DNA of 64,000 nt from Hofstenia miamia. Lineage: Eukaryota; Xenacoelomorpha; Acoela. Shown in pieces: positions 10,236 through 20,788 of this stretch. The notes beneath the pieces are model-generated. The model had not been told where the DNA came from and did not search any database. It saw nothing but the letters and a program-made list of their open reading frames with translations. The DNA is taken from NCBI GenBank assembly GCA_004352715.1, contig SCFE01000044.1, positions 254,101 to 318,100 of the forward strand, read 5' to 3'. Position 1 is the first letter of the stretch. Each line of letters begins with the position of its first letter. The position numbers and the translations under genes were made by a program.

Positions 10236-10975
10236 ATGAAGTTGTGTGAAGTAAGAAATAATAATAATAATAAATAATAATAATAATAATAATAAAATTG
10301 TGAAAGCTCTCAGAATCTCTGGGAACTGTTGAGTTCCCTGAGCTGAGAGGGATACCAGCATGAAGCTGTGAGAAGTAATGAAATAATAATATTAATAATA
10401 TTGATAATAATAATAGCAATGATATTAAAATAATAATAAGAGTAGCAAATGATAGGACATTAGGATGTAAGGAGGAAGATAAGATGGACAAAAGCAGGGA
10501 GTTGGCAAGGCGAATAGAATAAATGTTGAAGTATTTCTGGTAATAGTTGAAGAACTAGGAGCAGTAAGGAAAAAGCATAAGAAATACTTGGAGGAATAGC
10601 TACCGTTCTTAGGAAATCCTTTAAACTCCCTGGAATCCGGAGAGTTTCTCTGCGTGAAGTTGTGAAAAGCAAAAAATTAACTATTAATATTGTAATCTAC
10701 ACTCTATTTCATCATGTAATATATAATAGTATCAAAGGATGAATACCTTAATTTTTTCTTTAAAATTTGACAAAACTTAACACATCTATCCAACTATGTG
10801 AATAACGAATTTAACAATGGAAATTGGTTGATTGATTTTTATGAGACAATTTCTTATCCATAAACTGATGTCAGGTTCAACAGAAAATAAACAGTGATGC
10901 AATCATTCCCCGAGCTGAGAGGGATACCAGCATGAAGCTGCGAAAAGTAAGAATAATAATAATAATAATCAATCA
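10170..10975 (+). repeat. Stacked 3' tails of the RLE LINE in TAA repeats
   Basis: The 3' UTR motif GAGCTGAGAGG.ATACCAGCATGAAG occurs at about 10217-10242, 10336-10365 and 10908-10937, each time followed by AGAAGTAA-like sequence and (ATA/TAA)n. A longer, more worn copy covers about 10455-10675 (GGAGGAAGATAAGATGGAC through AAAGCATAAGAAATACTTGG to GTGAAGTTGTGAAAAGC). Successive copies of one LINE have inserted into TAA repeats left by earlier ones. Between 10680 and 10900 I see no coding sequence. Confidence 0.75.
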
Positions 10976-12204
10976 TTGAGAATTTTGATACAAGCTGCTT
11001 CTGTAGAGCCGTTGTTACGAAAACCGTATTGATTCCTTGAAAGAAATTGCTTATATTTATGAACAATAAACATTCTATTGTCGCATAAGTTCGTTCGTTT
11101 TTATATATTTACCGAAAAAAGTCAAATGCAAATATCTATTATTTATTTAAGAGAAAAATTTAATCAACAATATAGTCTCCACCCTGCTCAATAATTTTAC
11201 GCCAACGTTCCGGCAATTTGTGAATTCCATCTCGGTAAAACGATTTTGGTTTTTCAGCAAAGAATTCGTCTATGAAAGTTGAGATAGCTGCATCATTCTC
11301 AAAGGTATGCCCCGATAAGTGATTTGATAATGACCTACAAAGATGAAAGTCTGTTGGTGCAAGATCCGGAGAATATGGCGGATGAGGTGAGACTTCCCAC
11401 CTCAACTTTTCAATAGTTGACTTTGTCATCTTTGCTACATGGGGCCGAGCAATAACAAAACCTGGCTATTCAAACTTGTTCTTTCTCTCTCCATTGCTTC
11501 TTTGAGACGTTGAGGTTGTTGGCAGTACAACTCTGCATTAATTGTTTGGTTTTTTGGTAGCAATTCACAATAATCCAGATTGATCTTCCATCAAAAAAGA
11601 CACAAGACATTTAATATAAAAAGAAATATATTAAAACGAACGAACTTATGCGACAACAATATATATATTTCTTTCAAAAATGCGAGAAAGAATCGGCGTA
11701 ATAGCAACTGGACGGTAGTCTTTCGGTTAGATTGGACGCGACATCTTAGGAATAGGAATTATTTCAGCGACTTCCAAAAAACTAGGGAAAACCATTTGCT
11801 TCATTGATTCATTAAAAAGATGAGCAAAAATCTCTGCGAAATTATAAGCATTATCGCGATACACCAGAAAGGAATGCCATCATAACCACAAGCAGTTCTC
11901 TTAACATGCCGAAGAGCATAATAAACTTGACTGAAATTGACAACAGGGATGTTTGCAAGGTGAATAGGAGCATTAGAAGGTTCTAAGTAATTATCAGTCG
12001 TAGATAGGTCAGCACACTATTCATTAAGATAAGTGGGATGGAACGAAATTTTAGCGTTATTTTTTGTACGACCTATAGCCATGTCAGTTTTTCTACACCA
12101 CTCTCTACTACCTGATTTGCTTTTGAAATTCATACCATTCTTTATAGCAAGTCGTACTTTGTTGGTTATTACTGCCCCTTCCGAAAATCTGCTTTTCTTA
12201 TTTA

Positions 12205-12210
<6 letters not shown>
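10965..12210 (-). pseudogene. LINE reverse transcriptase fragment, split by a mariner
   Basis: Minus-strand pieces in RT order lie on both sides of the mariner at 11079-11656. Right side: RTACGYDGIPFW, FAEIFAHLFNESMKQMVFPS, then DYRPVAITPILSRIFE ending near 11670. Left side: FLSRNQYGFRNNGSTEAACI near 11040-10970. Together they are the fingers-to-palm approach of a non-LTR RT, with the conserved YRP, SK/SRIFE and NQ.GFR..ST boxes. Stops and frame changes are scattered through it. The part upstream of the RT (12020-12200, minus) belongs to the linker after the endonuclease. The palm itself is missing, replaced by the stacked LINE tails. Confidence 0.75.
11079..11656 (-). mobile_element. Short mariner with perfect-looking TIRs
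   Basis: TTGTCGCATAAGTTCGTTCG at 11079 is the inverted copy of CGAACGAACTTATGCGACAA ending at 11656, followed by one further matching T/A-rich stretch. The 578-bp unit contains only the C-terminal third of a mariner transposase on the minus strand (11450-11160): PHPPYSPDLAPTDFHLCRS carries the last catalytic Asp of the DD34D triad, and FYRDGIHKLPERWRK with YI.D is the normal terminus. About half of a typical 1.3-kb mariner is missing, so it could move only with help from an intact copy. Confidence 0.85.

Positions 12211-12238
<28 letters not shown>
12208..12238. repeat. (AT)n microsatellite abutting Tc1 end
   Basis: Pure TA/AT run directly before the ACAGGGGTCGAC end of the neighbouring Tc1 element. 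Tc1 elements insert at TA, so AT repeats are natural targets. Confidence 0.8.
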
Positions 12239-12242
<4 letters not shown>

Positions 12243-13500
12243 GGGTCGACAAAATCATAGAACATTTGTTTTTTTCTTACTCAATTACAACTTTGGAACC
12301 TTTTTAACCGTATGTTAAGAAATAAATGTTTCACAAACGACAAACACATTTTGAATACATTAGTGTCAATATTTTGTTGGATAACCCTTTGCTCGTATTG
12401 TCTGTTCTATTCTTCGGGGGATACTGTTAACCAAATTGTTGCAATATTCTTGGGTGATGTCAAAGCACCATGTCTGCTGTATGGCATCTTTGAATTCCTG
12501 CATATTTGAAAAGTTGTAAGCGTTCAAANNNNNNNNNNNNNNNNNNNNNNNNNNNNNNNNNNNNNNNNNNNNNNNNNNNNNNNNNNNNNNNNNNNNNNNN
12601 NNNTGCATATTTGAAAAGTTGTAAGCGTTCAAACGATCTTTCATATAGTTCCATAAATTTTCAATGGGATTCAAGTCTGGAGAATTCCCAGGCCACTCCA
12701 GAACTTGAATCCCATTATCTGTGATCCACTTTGTCACTAATTTAGCTTTGTGACACGGAGCATTATCGTGTTGAAAAGTATCAGTCTGAGAAATATTCAT
12801 AAATGTCACCAATTTCTCACGCAATATTTCAAGATAACTGGCTCCATTCATTCGGTGGTTTATTGGAAGAAATGTTAGAGCACCACGTTGAGAGTATGAA
12901 AAACATCCCCACACCATGATCGAAGGAGGATGTTTTGTTGTTTTAATTGTAAAACGAGGATTACAAGATGAACTTCCAACTGGACGACGAACAAATCCAG
13001 GGTTAGGGTTACGTAGTAGAAAAGTCGACTCGTCACTAAACATCACCTTTCTCCACATTTCAACTGTCCAATGACGATATCTTTGACAAAAATCTAACCT
13101 TTTATTCAGCATAACTTTAGTTAGCAGGGGCTTCTTAGCAGGCTTTCTCACTGGGCAACGAAATTTCTCACGAAGGCGACGTTGTATTGTTCGAATAGAT
13201 AAATTAGGAATTCCACCATGAAGATTTCTTTTAATCTGACTTGCACTGATAAATGGATCTTTCACAGCTTCACGCCCAAGTACACCATCATCACGATCGG
13301 ATGTCTTTTTTTGAACGGCCTGTATGTTTGCCTGCGGCTGCATCCCCAGTTGAAACGCTTTAATATCTTTGTAACTGTTGGACGAGATACACCAACAGCT
13401 TCAGCTATTTTTTTGTGAGTTTTATTCGTGCTGGTGGCCAATATAATATAATTTGTGATCTCTTCAATTTGCTCACTTCTCTCCTTTTGTTAGGCATTTT
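12239..13500 (-). pseudogene. Tc1-type transposase, frameshifted N-terminus
   Basis: From 13495 the frame MPNKRREVSK leads to a helix-turn-helix whose second half is in another frame (IAEAVGVSRPTVTKILKR), then a third frame, so the DNA-binding domain carries at least two frameshifts. From 13340 the protein is open: ASQIKRNL and RTIQRRLREK (second HTH), then the DDE core with MFSDESTFLL (first Asp), FQHDNAPCH (second Asp) and WPGNSPDLNPIENLWNYMK (Glu, DD34E spacing). It ends IRAKGYPTKY at 12366. A 75-N gap sits inside but is flanked by the same 30 bp on both sides. The left end of the element (ACAGGGGTCGACAAAATC at 12239) is present; I do not find its inverted partner on the right. The element is dead by frameshift. 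Confidence 0.9.
12499..12633. other. Assembly gap with 30-bp flank duplication
   Basis: The same 30 bases (TGCATATTTGAAAAGTTG...) end at 12528 and begin again at 12604, on either side of 75 N. In the transposase this repeats LNAYNFSNM. The gap is probably artificial: two contig ends that overlap by 30 bp were not merged. Confidence 0.85.
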
Positions 13501-13689
13501 GTAACGCACTATGCTTTCAAAAAAACTATAAATAAACCCGAATTTAGCGTGCAAGATAATAAATGGGTAAATGAAATGACAATTTATGATCGAAATATGA
13601 TTAATCAATCATTTCAGCCAATCAGAATATACCTATCACGCAATAAGTGTATGCATTCAGAAATTTAATGAATTATTTAATTGAAATAA

Positions 13690-14090
13690 TTATATATATA
13701 TATATATATGTATGTAATTTTCGAAGGAGCTCAACAAAGCGCTTTTGAGCCGAAAATTCCCATGCACTCTCGGCTTTTACTAGTTAAGCATTCAGCTGAA
13801 CGGCTTCAAATTCATATCTTGCACTAAATGGAGTATATAAAATCATATTTTTCTATTCGGCTGTAATATACAGTCCTCTAACAGATATTTTATTCAATGT
13901 TTAGACAGGTTTTGAGAAGAACTTACTCGAACATCGTTGCCAACTGCAATACTTTGATATCTTCATCAATTACTTCTTTATATTTACAATGCATATCTGC
14001 GAATGATTTCCGTATTCTAATCAATGAAGTCACAAGACCACAAAATAATTGAGAAGGTTCTTGTCTAGACCACATACTGACGAATATTAG
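13690..14090. other. (AT)n and unassigned sequence
   Basis: A short (AT)n run at about 13690-13708 is followed by 380 bp with no open frame or repeat end that I recognise. The missing right end of the Tc1 element should lie near here but is not visible. Confidence 0.4.
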
Positions 14091-14099
14091 TTCTGAAAA

Positions 14100-15895
14100 T
14101 AATGATTCAATTGGAAGACTTATTTACAGATCATATGCCTACTTCGCTAAAATGTAATATAAATTATAATCTTCTTCAAAAATTACTAAACTACTTATTT
14201 TTGCTTTATCAAAAACGAAATGAACTAAATTTAAGTGATTATACAAATGCCAACAATGCGTATTCTGGTTTTATTATTACGATAAAAGAAACAATTAAGT
14301 GTTCTAAAATTAAAAATGGTCCTAAGAGTAACTTAAAAATCAATAGTTCAATTAAAAACTTAATAACTAAAAGAAATATTGCTTACAAAAAGTATAAAAG
14401 GAATAATTGTCGAGAAAATCATATTAAATTTTCTAATATCAAAAATAGGGTTGTTTCAATAATTCGAAATTCTAAGTGCAGTTATTATGCTAAAAACAGT
14501 TCTTTTGCAAAAGATTGCAAACAGTTCTACTCATTCTTAAATATGTTTACAGAAAATAAGAAAAGATTAAATTATCAACTGCGTTCAACCAGAATATGGA
14601 TAAGATAAGTAATGATTTCAACTCTTTTTTTTGCAAGCCCTCTATGGCTGAAAATATTCCTGCATACGCGAAGTCTTTTGTGTCCATGAACTAGAGAATT
14701 ATTTCATCTTGCGAAATCCGAGCCGACAAAGACTAATTGGACCAATTACAAAAAATCAAAGAAAGTAATTAAGCAATTAAGAACAACAAATTTATCTAAG
14801 GCCACGTTTAGCCTAGTGATTTGCTCAAAAGTGTTCTATCACATTTTGAGTGAATCGCATGTCTAACCACCCCAGATAATTAGCAATGTGACGATCACGA
14901 AGAAATCGTGCGCGTTCGATTTGCTTGTGATCGTCACATCGCTAATTATCTAGGGTGGTTAGACGTGCAACGCTTTCAAAAATGACAGATCACTTTTAAC
15001 CAATCACCTAGTCTAACCGTGGCCTAAAGTTCAGCAAAAATTCTTTAATCAATTAAATTCTACTCGAGAAAAATGGCGATATGTCCATAAATTTATTGGA
15101 AAATCTAAAGGTTCTTCATCCGAAATAAATGAATTAAAGATCAATAAAACAACCGTAATAGACAAAACTCAAATACTAAATTATTTAAATTCAACATTCA
15201 AAGAACTTGAAAATTTCAATTTCCCACCTTATAAAAAAACAAAATTCTGGTAATCTCAAACAATCAAAACAATTTTCCTTTAGACTTGCTACAATTAATG
15301 TATTAGAAAAAATTGTTAAGAAACTTGATACCAACAAATCAGCTTCATCTTATAATCTCCCATTTTTTTATTATTAAATGTTTTTTCCTATTTTTGGAGA
15401 ACAATTGATTGTGAATTTCCAAACTTACTAAAAAAAATTGGTATAACTCCTATATATAAAAAAGGTGACAACCTAAACGCAAAAAATATAGACCCATTTC
15501 TATTACACATCCTTTTAGCAAACTTTGCAAAAATTTTGTATGTTCAACATCGTATGCTTCTATCAAAGACTTTTAATTGGCTTATAAAAACTTTGCACAA
15601 AAGCATGACGAAGCATCAGTATATCGTAATAAATATAAAGTATTATATCCGTTTTACTAAATTCATCTGCATATGCTATCTATCTTATTTAAATTCAAAT
15701 CTCTACGAACATCTCTCATTTTCCTTAAAGACTATATTAAATTAAATGAGCGATCGCAAAAATTTCTGTGTTTAGATAAAAATTATAGTGGCTTTCATCA
15801 CATATCTACTAAATTGTGGAATAATTTAGATTATGAAACACCAATAGAAAAAACTATTAAAATTTTAGGAAAAAATTGAAACAATTTCTTCTAAT
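14100..15895 (+). pseudogene. LINE ORF2 remnant, interrupted by a Harbinger MITE
   Basis: The frame at 14102-14608 is the endonuclease-RT linker of a LINE (IKNLITKRNIAYKKYKR, FSNIKNRVVSIIRNSK.SYY). After the MITE at 14800-15024 the linker resumes with QLNSTREKWRYVHKFIGKSK and LNYLNSTFKELENF. An RT finger follows near 15420 (ITPIYKKGDNLNAKNI, PFSKLCKN). The RT palm is missing. The text then jumps to the C-terminal tail with HHISTKLWNNLDYETPIEK ending at 15879. Frames change several times and stops are common, so it is long dead. The 3' UTR probably reaches AATAAA near 16086. Confidence 0.7.
14800..15024. mobile_element. PIF/Harbinger-type MITE with TAA target duplication
   Basis: The 225-bp unit starts GGCCACGTTTAGCCTAGTGATT and ends with the inverted AATCACCTAGTCTAACCGTGGCC. 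It is bounded by TAA on both sides (14797-14799 and 15025-15027), the 3-bp TWA duplication typical of PIF/Harbinger. Inside is a second inverted pair around 14865-14960 (CTAACCACCC...GATAATTAGC). Removing the unit and one TAA restores a plausible LINE reading frame across the junction, which supports the boundaries. Confidence 0.85.
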
Positions 15896-16640
15896 AAAAC
15901 TATACATTAGGTGACGGTAATACACTTCATGCATTCGAAACATACATCCAACACTGAACACCTACACAAACATTCACGCAAACATTGATTATATTATTAT
16001 ATATTGTACATATTCATTTGTAGTTTATTATTTGTTTATATTTGTCACGTGTTAGTTTGTAGATTGTTGTATACATTTATTGAGCAATAAATTTGCTTTG
16101 ACTCTTATCTCTACCTCATGCAATAATTGGCTAGAGCTACTTCCAAATAATTGCAATATGATTGCCATTGCTTAGTTGAATGTTTTTGATAAATTGCTTT
16201 TGAAATAATGTTGTCTTGTTTGGTCTCCTATATTCTCGTTTTCGTGCATTACTAAAATTTAATATGTATTTTGTATTTAGTTGTTACATCGAGAGGGGTT
16301 TCGGTGTGATAAGTTGTGCACTTTCGGTTTAAGTGGGTGAAATATAAGCCCAACTACAGTTCTGCTATATCTGGATCGATTGTCCCAAAAGTCATCATTT
16401 TTGGACCAATTTAAGTAATTTCTAATAAAAGGTATTTCCAGGATAACTTAAATGTTGAAAAATCTGTGTACGATTTTTTACGGATTTTAATACTTTTTAT
16501 ATTTTGAGTATAGAAGCCATCAATATCTTTAGGAATTTTCAGTAGTAGATAAATAATAAATTTGGTTTGGAACACTGATCTGATAGCTACCATAATTGAA
16601 ATTATGTCTTGCAAATATAATGACATGTTATATTTTTTAG
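15896..16640. other. LINE 3' tail then unassigned intergenic sequence
   Basis: The first ~200 bp look like a LINE 3' UTR ending with an AATAAA near 16086. From 16120 to 16640 I recognise nothing coding; a polypyrimidine stretch and AG immediately precede the ATG at 16641. Confidence 0.4.
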
Positions 16641-17324
16641 ATGGAAGGTGAGATGCATAAGTCGCTTTGTCGATTTAAAAAGTCATGGCATGAAATATTT
16701 GAAAAATATGTGAACATTTCCGATCATGACAATGATTTCGATGAATTAGACTCTTCCACTTTCGCACTTTCTAAAACTTTATTAGATTCTTTGACATTTA
16801 TGCATAGCGATGAAAGTAATAACCTATGCAGCTCTGCATCAATTAACACTAAAACTTTGCCAACTATTACTCAAAATTCTGTAGCATCTAAATTTGTGGA
16901 CTCTCTTCACAAAGGTTTTGACAGCATAATTCACGATGAGACATTTACTCATTGCAACAACGACAATTTCCCAAAGATATTTTCCGACAAAAGACAGAGT
17001 TTTAAATCCAATTTTCAGAATAAGGAGCTAGAATTCGATTCGCCTTCTTCTTCATGTTCAATAAGCATTCTTGAACGGAACATCTATGATAGTGATGTTC
17101 TTTGTACTTTATCCGAGTTGTCAAATCTAACGGAGGATTCCATTAGCATAGACAGTGATATTAGCATTCATGAACGCAACATTAGCTCCACTAATACCGT
17201 TTTTCACGATTCCCTTTTGCTGTCTAAAGAAGCTATTTCAGATTTGAATTTTTCATATTATGATGAATTAAATGCACGTTATGAGTCTTTAAGAATTTCA
17301 GAAGCTCAGAAAAATTTCAAGTAA
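16641..17324 (+). CDS. Uncharacterised acidic Ser-rich 227-aa protein
   Basis: A single open frame of 227 codons starts with MEGEMHKSLCRFKKSWHEIF and ends AQKNFK at TAA 17322-17324. It is not one of the transposon families around it. The N-terminal ~35 residues form a basic/aromatic helix followed by an acidic patch (DHDNDFDELDSSTF). The middle is Ser/Asn/Asp-rich and probably disordered, with a repeated pattern SISILERNIYDSD / DISIHERNISSTN at about residues 138-185. The C-terminus has a short helix YYDELNARYESLRI. Polypyrimidine plus TAG directly before the ATG looks like a splice acceptor, so an upstream exon is possible. The layout (KY-type helix with acidic tail at the N-terminus, D.....Y..L box at the C-terminus) recalls centromere chaperones HJURP/Scm3, but this is a hint only. 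Confidence 0.55.
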   Translation: MEGEMHKSLCRFKKSWHEIFEKYVNISDHDNDFDELDSSTFALSKTLLDSLTFMHSDESNNLCSSASINTKTLPTITQNSVASKFVDSLHKGFDSIIHDETFTHCNNDNFPKIFSDKRQSFKSNFQNKELEFDSPSSSCSISILERNIYDSDVLCTLSELSNLTEDSISIDSDISIHERNISSTNTVFHDSLLLSKEAISDLNFSYYDELNARYESLRISEAQKNFK

Positions 17325-18117
17325 TTTTTTTGTATTTCTTTTTGTTTATATATTTTTATATAATTTCTTATAAATGCATTTGAATCATTTAATGTTTCCA
17401 ATTTTAAACAATTATTTGAAATTGTTGTCCTTTTACATAATGTTGTCTCAATGTGAAACTTAAACTGTATTCTTTCATAGTTCGTTTAGTATTAAATTAC
17501 AACTTTTAATTTTAAGCCTAATTAATGAGTTCTATGTGCCACCTATTTTTTCTTCAAACGAAACTTCATTTATCGCTTTTGCATTTAATTTTCCAAGCCC
17601 GCGCATGCACCTTTGGTGCCACTCCCAAGAGCAATCGAATCGACTTCCGCACATCTCTCTGAGGCTAAAAGTATGACCCATTGTTCATGAAACTTTGCAA
17701 TTTAAATAAGTTTGTTGCTATTATGTATTTAATCAGGAATTTACAATCATTTTATTTGTTTGTAAAACTTCTGTTTTAGAGCATTCTGCGAGTTTGAAGG
17801 CAGTAAACTTACTAAATTGGATTAAAATATCAGTGACATTCTTTCGGTTAGTGTTTTGACTTTATAGTTTGATTGTATTCTGTAGTTGATTTTAAGAATA
17901 CATCATTTGCTCTTTCTACTTTCATACAACTCTCTATTGGAAAGAACTTTTAACTTTTCCCATCATTAATCAGTATCTGTTGCTACTATTATTCATTTTA
18001 TTTAATTAATTAATGTGAACGGTAATATTGGTGCATTCCAATTTAATCGACTATGGTACTTTATTAACCTTAAATCGTTTTCTCGGGTTTTTAAAGCTCT
18101 TCAAAATAGTGTACAGT
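17325..18117. other. No gene recognised
   Basis: AT-rich sequence, presumably 3' UTR and flank of the preceding ORF. No poly(A) signal was found close to its stop. No repeat boundary was found. Confidence 0.4.
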
Positions 18118-18680
18118 ATGAGGCCATCTGTTCATCTTCAGAAAAAGCGTGTTTCTCTCCCTTTCTATTTCTCATCCCTTACTGTACACTCTTTGCATAA
18201 ATTAGAATCTTTCAAACGCGTTTCGTTCCTTCCTATTCGCTTCTCTCACAGAGAAATTCATCAAATTCATGGAACTGGACAAAATCTCGCTGCTGTCCAG
18301 CTTTTCATCTGGATCTCTTCCAGACTTACTTTTTCTGCTTTCCCTTCATTCCCAACTTGACCTTCCCAACTTGAAATGGAACCTTTTTTCTGCTCACTCG
18401 GCTCTGGAGAAAACTGATCTCTTCAATGCTTATTTTGTCTCGAATTTCTCTGATTTTGTCTCTCTGCTCTGGTCCACCTGCCACCTCCTCGCTGATCCTC
18501 CTATTTGACATCCTCTTCAACGTCCATGATATTTTCCTCATCCTTAAGTTCTGCAGGTTGTCTGGTCCATGCTATTCTCATACTTCATAAGATGATCTTC
18601 TCAAATTCTCCACTCTCCCGCTGTTGCTCTACTTCCATGCCTGTGATCTCCTGTTCAATCGTTGCTCACTCAAAAATTGG
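18118..18680 (+). pseudogene. Internally deleted second copy of the 5-9 kb LINE
   Basis: Across several frames the sequence repeats the ORF2 linker of the LINE at 5284-9552: KKRVSLPFYFSSLTVHSL matches KKRASLPFYFSSLTVHSL (about 7480), MELDKISLLSSFSSGSL matches MELDKVSFLSSFSSGSL (about 7616), and LEKTDLFNAYFVSNFS matches LEKADLFNAYFASNFS (about 7755). Near 18590 it jumps to sequence matching about 9045-9120 (LLKFSTLPL.LYFHACDLL). The whole RT, about 1.2 kb, is deleted. Frameshifts show it is older than the main copy. Confidence 0.85.
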
Positions 18681-19576
18681 TTTTTCTTGTAATGAATGTG
18701 GTCCTCCACCAACTTGAGTCTCAATTCCTTTAGACATTTTCGGCGTCTGATAGGTGTTTGAGATATGCCCATGAATATATTGTATGCATTTATTCCTGCA
18801 ACATTGAGTATGGTGTACAAAATGTAGGTGGCCAATGTCGAGTATTTTTGGAACCATTGTAGTACTGTTATCAAAGGTTATAATCTCTGGTTTCCTTTTT
18901 TCTTTTGTGTTTTCATCAATTGTAGCGTCGTAACGTCAGGATGCATTTTGCTCAGTAGAACAACATTTTTACCTTTCTTAGGGACATATAAGGTCAGTGT
19001 AACATCCTGGAAACCAAACAAGCTGGTATATTCAGTTCTGAATTTTGTGGCAAAAAACTGAGTTGGGAGTTCTCTCTTGTTCTTCCTCAGAGTGCCAACT
19101 AATGTTAATCTATAATTCAATCGCAAGTGCAAGCTACTAATTCATTCAGAAGTTCTTGTGGGACAAACAAAGATCAGCAGTCCTTTACAGCATGCACATG
19201 TTTTGCCGCTCCTTTCTTTCCTGGTGAAACTTTGCATGTGTTGTGTGCACATGTGCGCCTTTCACAATGTGGAAGAACGGCTTTCCAGATAGTGTTATCT
19301 TTGCCAATAAATAATTTTCCTGTATACCTGTTTGCCTGCTGCTCATTTTCATCTTAAATTCATCTGTATCTTTATCATGTGAAATCTCGAACACATCTGC
19401 TTCAGATATCCCCTTTTCATCTGTTATTTCTTCTTCGTCCTGAGCCACTCCTTCTTAGTGCTCTTCAGATTCCTCTTCATCTGGTTCTTCATCATTAAAT
19501 GTTTCTGCATCTTCTATATCAAGTTCTCTCTCAACTATTTGTTCCAGTCTTTCCATATGTAGTTCATAGTCCATTG
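18655..19576 (-). pseudogene. piggyBac transposase remnant lacking the catalytic core
   Basis: On the minus strand the N-terminus starts near 19574 (MDYELHMERLEQIVEREL) and is strongly acidic (EEPDEEESEEH, stop, AQDEEE), as in piggyBac proteins. From 19132 the C-terminal half follows: RLTLVGTLRKNKRELPTQF, then YVPKKGKNVVLLSKMHPD, and KKKGN..LITFDNST. It ends with IQYIHGHIS and CLKELRLKLVEDHI, the distal RNase-H-like and insertion region. The expected K.GVD..D catalytic segment is garbled and the middle of the protein is missing. TTAA-flanked ends were not located. It is an inactive relic. Confidence 0.75.
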
Positions 19577-19929
19577 TGAATCTGAAAAAAATTCTCAAAA
19601 CCATAGACTAACAAAAATATACAATTTTATGTGAGAAATAATAAACTATTAAGATATATTGATTGAAAACGCTCAACTGAGGACGCAATGAGCGAGAAAG
19701 TTACGAGGATGTGTGACTCTTATAAAAAGATTACGGGAATGATTCATTGAATTGCAAAAATGATGATGTAGCTTATGAGTGTTATTTTGATGTAAGAACA
19801 TCACGATAAAAACATAGGCAGGCAAACACCAAGGGAAGTGTGTTAAGAAAAGGACAAGAGCATGGTAGAAAGGAATGACATTGAGACCGAAATAACAGAC
19901 ATTTCGATTTGGGGGGGGTGAAATTCATG
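19577..19929. other. No gene recognised
   Basis: AT-rich sequence with no open frame; contains a G9 run near 19911. Confidence 0.4.
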
Positions 19930-20115
19930 ATAATTTAAAGTTAATCACTCAAGAAGTCTATTAATTGCTGATTAATCAATTCAAAGGAGTCGGGTCCAAG
20001 GGAGCAGATTGCAGTATCGTCGGCAAGGAGACTCCAAGAATTGGCGCATAAACAAGGAAAAATCATTAATCGAAACAAGAAAGGGAGAAATGGCAAAGAG
20101 AAAATATTGATGCGC
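19930..20115 (-). pseudogene. Small LINE RT palm fragment
   Basis: The minus-strand translation contains ISPFLFRLMIFPCLCANSWS and then LLADDTAICSLGPDSFELIN, the catalytic ADD box of a non-LTR RT with its usual downstream helix. Only about 60 residues are left. Confidence 0.65.
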
Positions 20116-20788
20116 TCCACTAAAAATTATAGATGAGAAATAGGAATTGAAAACTGTTAGATAAATAGTTTGAAAACAAATTCATGAGAAAGTGGTTAAT
20201 TCAAATCAAAATTTAACTTATGAAGCAGTCTTCCATTGAAAGGAGAAAGAAAAAAGATGTCTTATTATTTTACATACACCAATTTCCCTGTATCTACGAC
20301 ACGTGTCTTACTCTTCTATACTGGCAGCAAAGTCCCTCGCTACGTGAGTTTTGGTGAATATTCCAATATCGGCACTAGTATTGTACAAATCTAGTGCAAA
20401 TTTTTCACACGCATTTATACGTTTATTCCTGTCAATCTTTTTGAATGAAATGAAAATGAATTGCACATAAGTACGCTTATTCAATTGGGTCTACTTAACT
20501 TTCCAAGTGGTTATCACATTCTTCCAAAAATAAAAACTCACTTAGGAATTATGCTGTTTTCAACATTAATTTTGCATGAGTATATAAATTTAACTAAAAA
20601 GTCTTATTTTTTTATGATTTCATTGTCCTAATAATATCAATGAGTTATTTTATAGTATGAAAACAGCCTTATTTATATGTTTCAAGGATGATTATTAATA
20701 CTGTGATATGTTACACTTTTATTTGGAAATTTTTTGTTTTAGAAATTTGCGGCATCTATTTATGTAGACAATAAACTTCTGCATCGCA
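20116..20788. other. Upstream region of the SLX9-like gene
   Basis: Mostly AT-rich with no coding signal. A polypyrimidine-AG near 20740 could be the acceptor of a 5' UTR intron ending just before the SLX9 start codon. No clear core promoter was found. Confidence 0.35.

Noticed and set aside
10155-10672. Minus-strand hydrophobic ORFs rich in Ile/Leu/Tyr
   Set aside because: Translations of TAA repeats and LINE 3' UTR tails.
12506-12724. ORFs running through the 75-N gap on the plus strand
   Set aside because: Shadows of the Tc1 transposase and of N.
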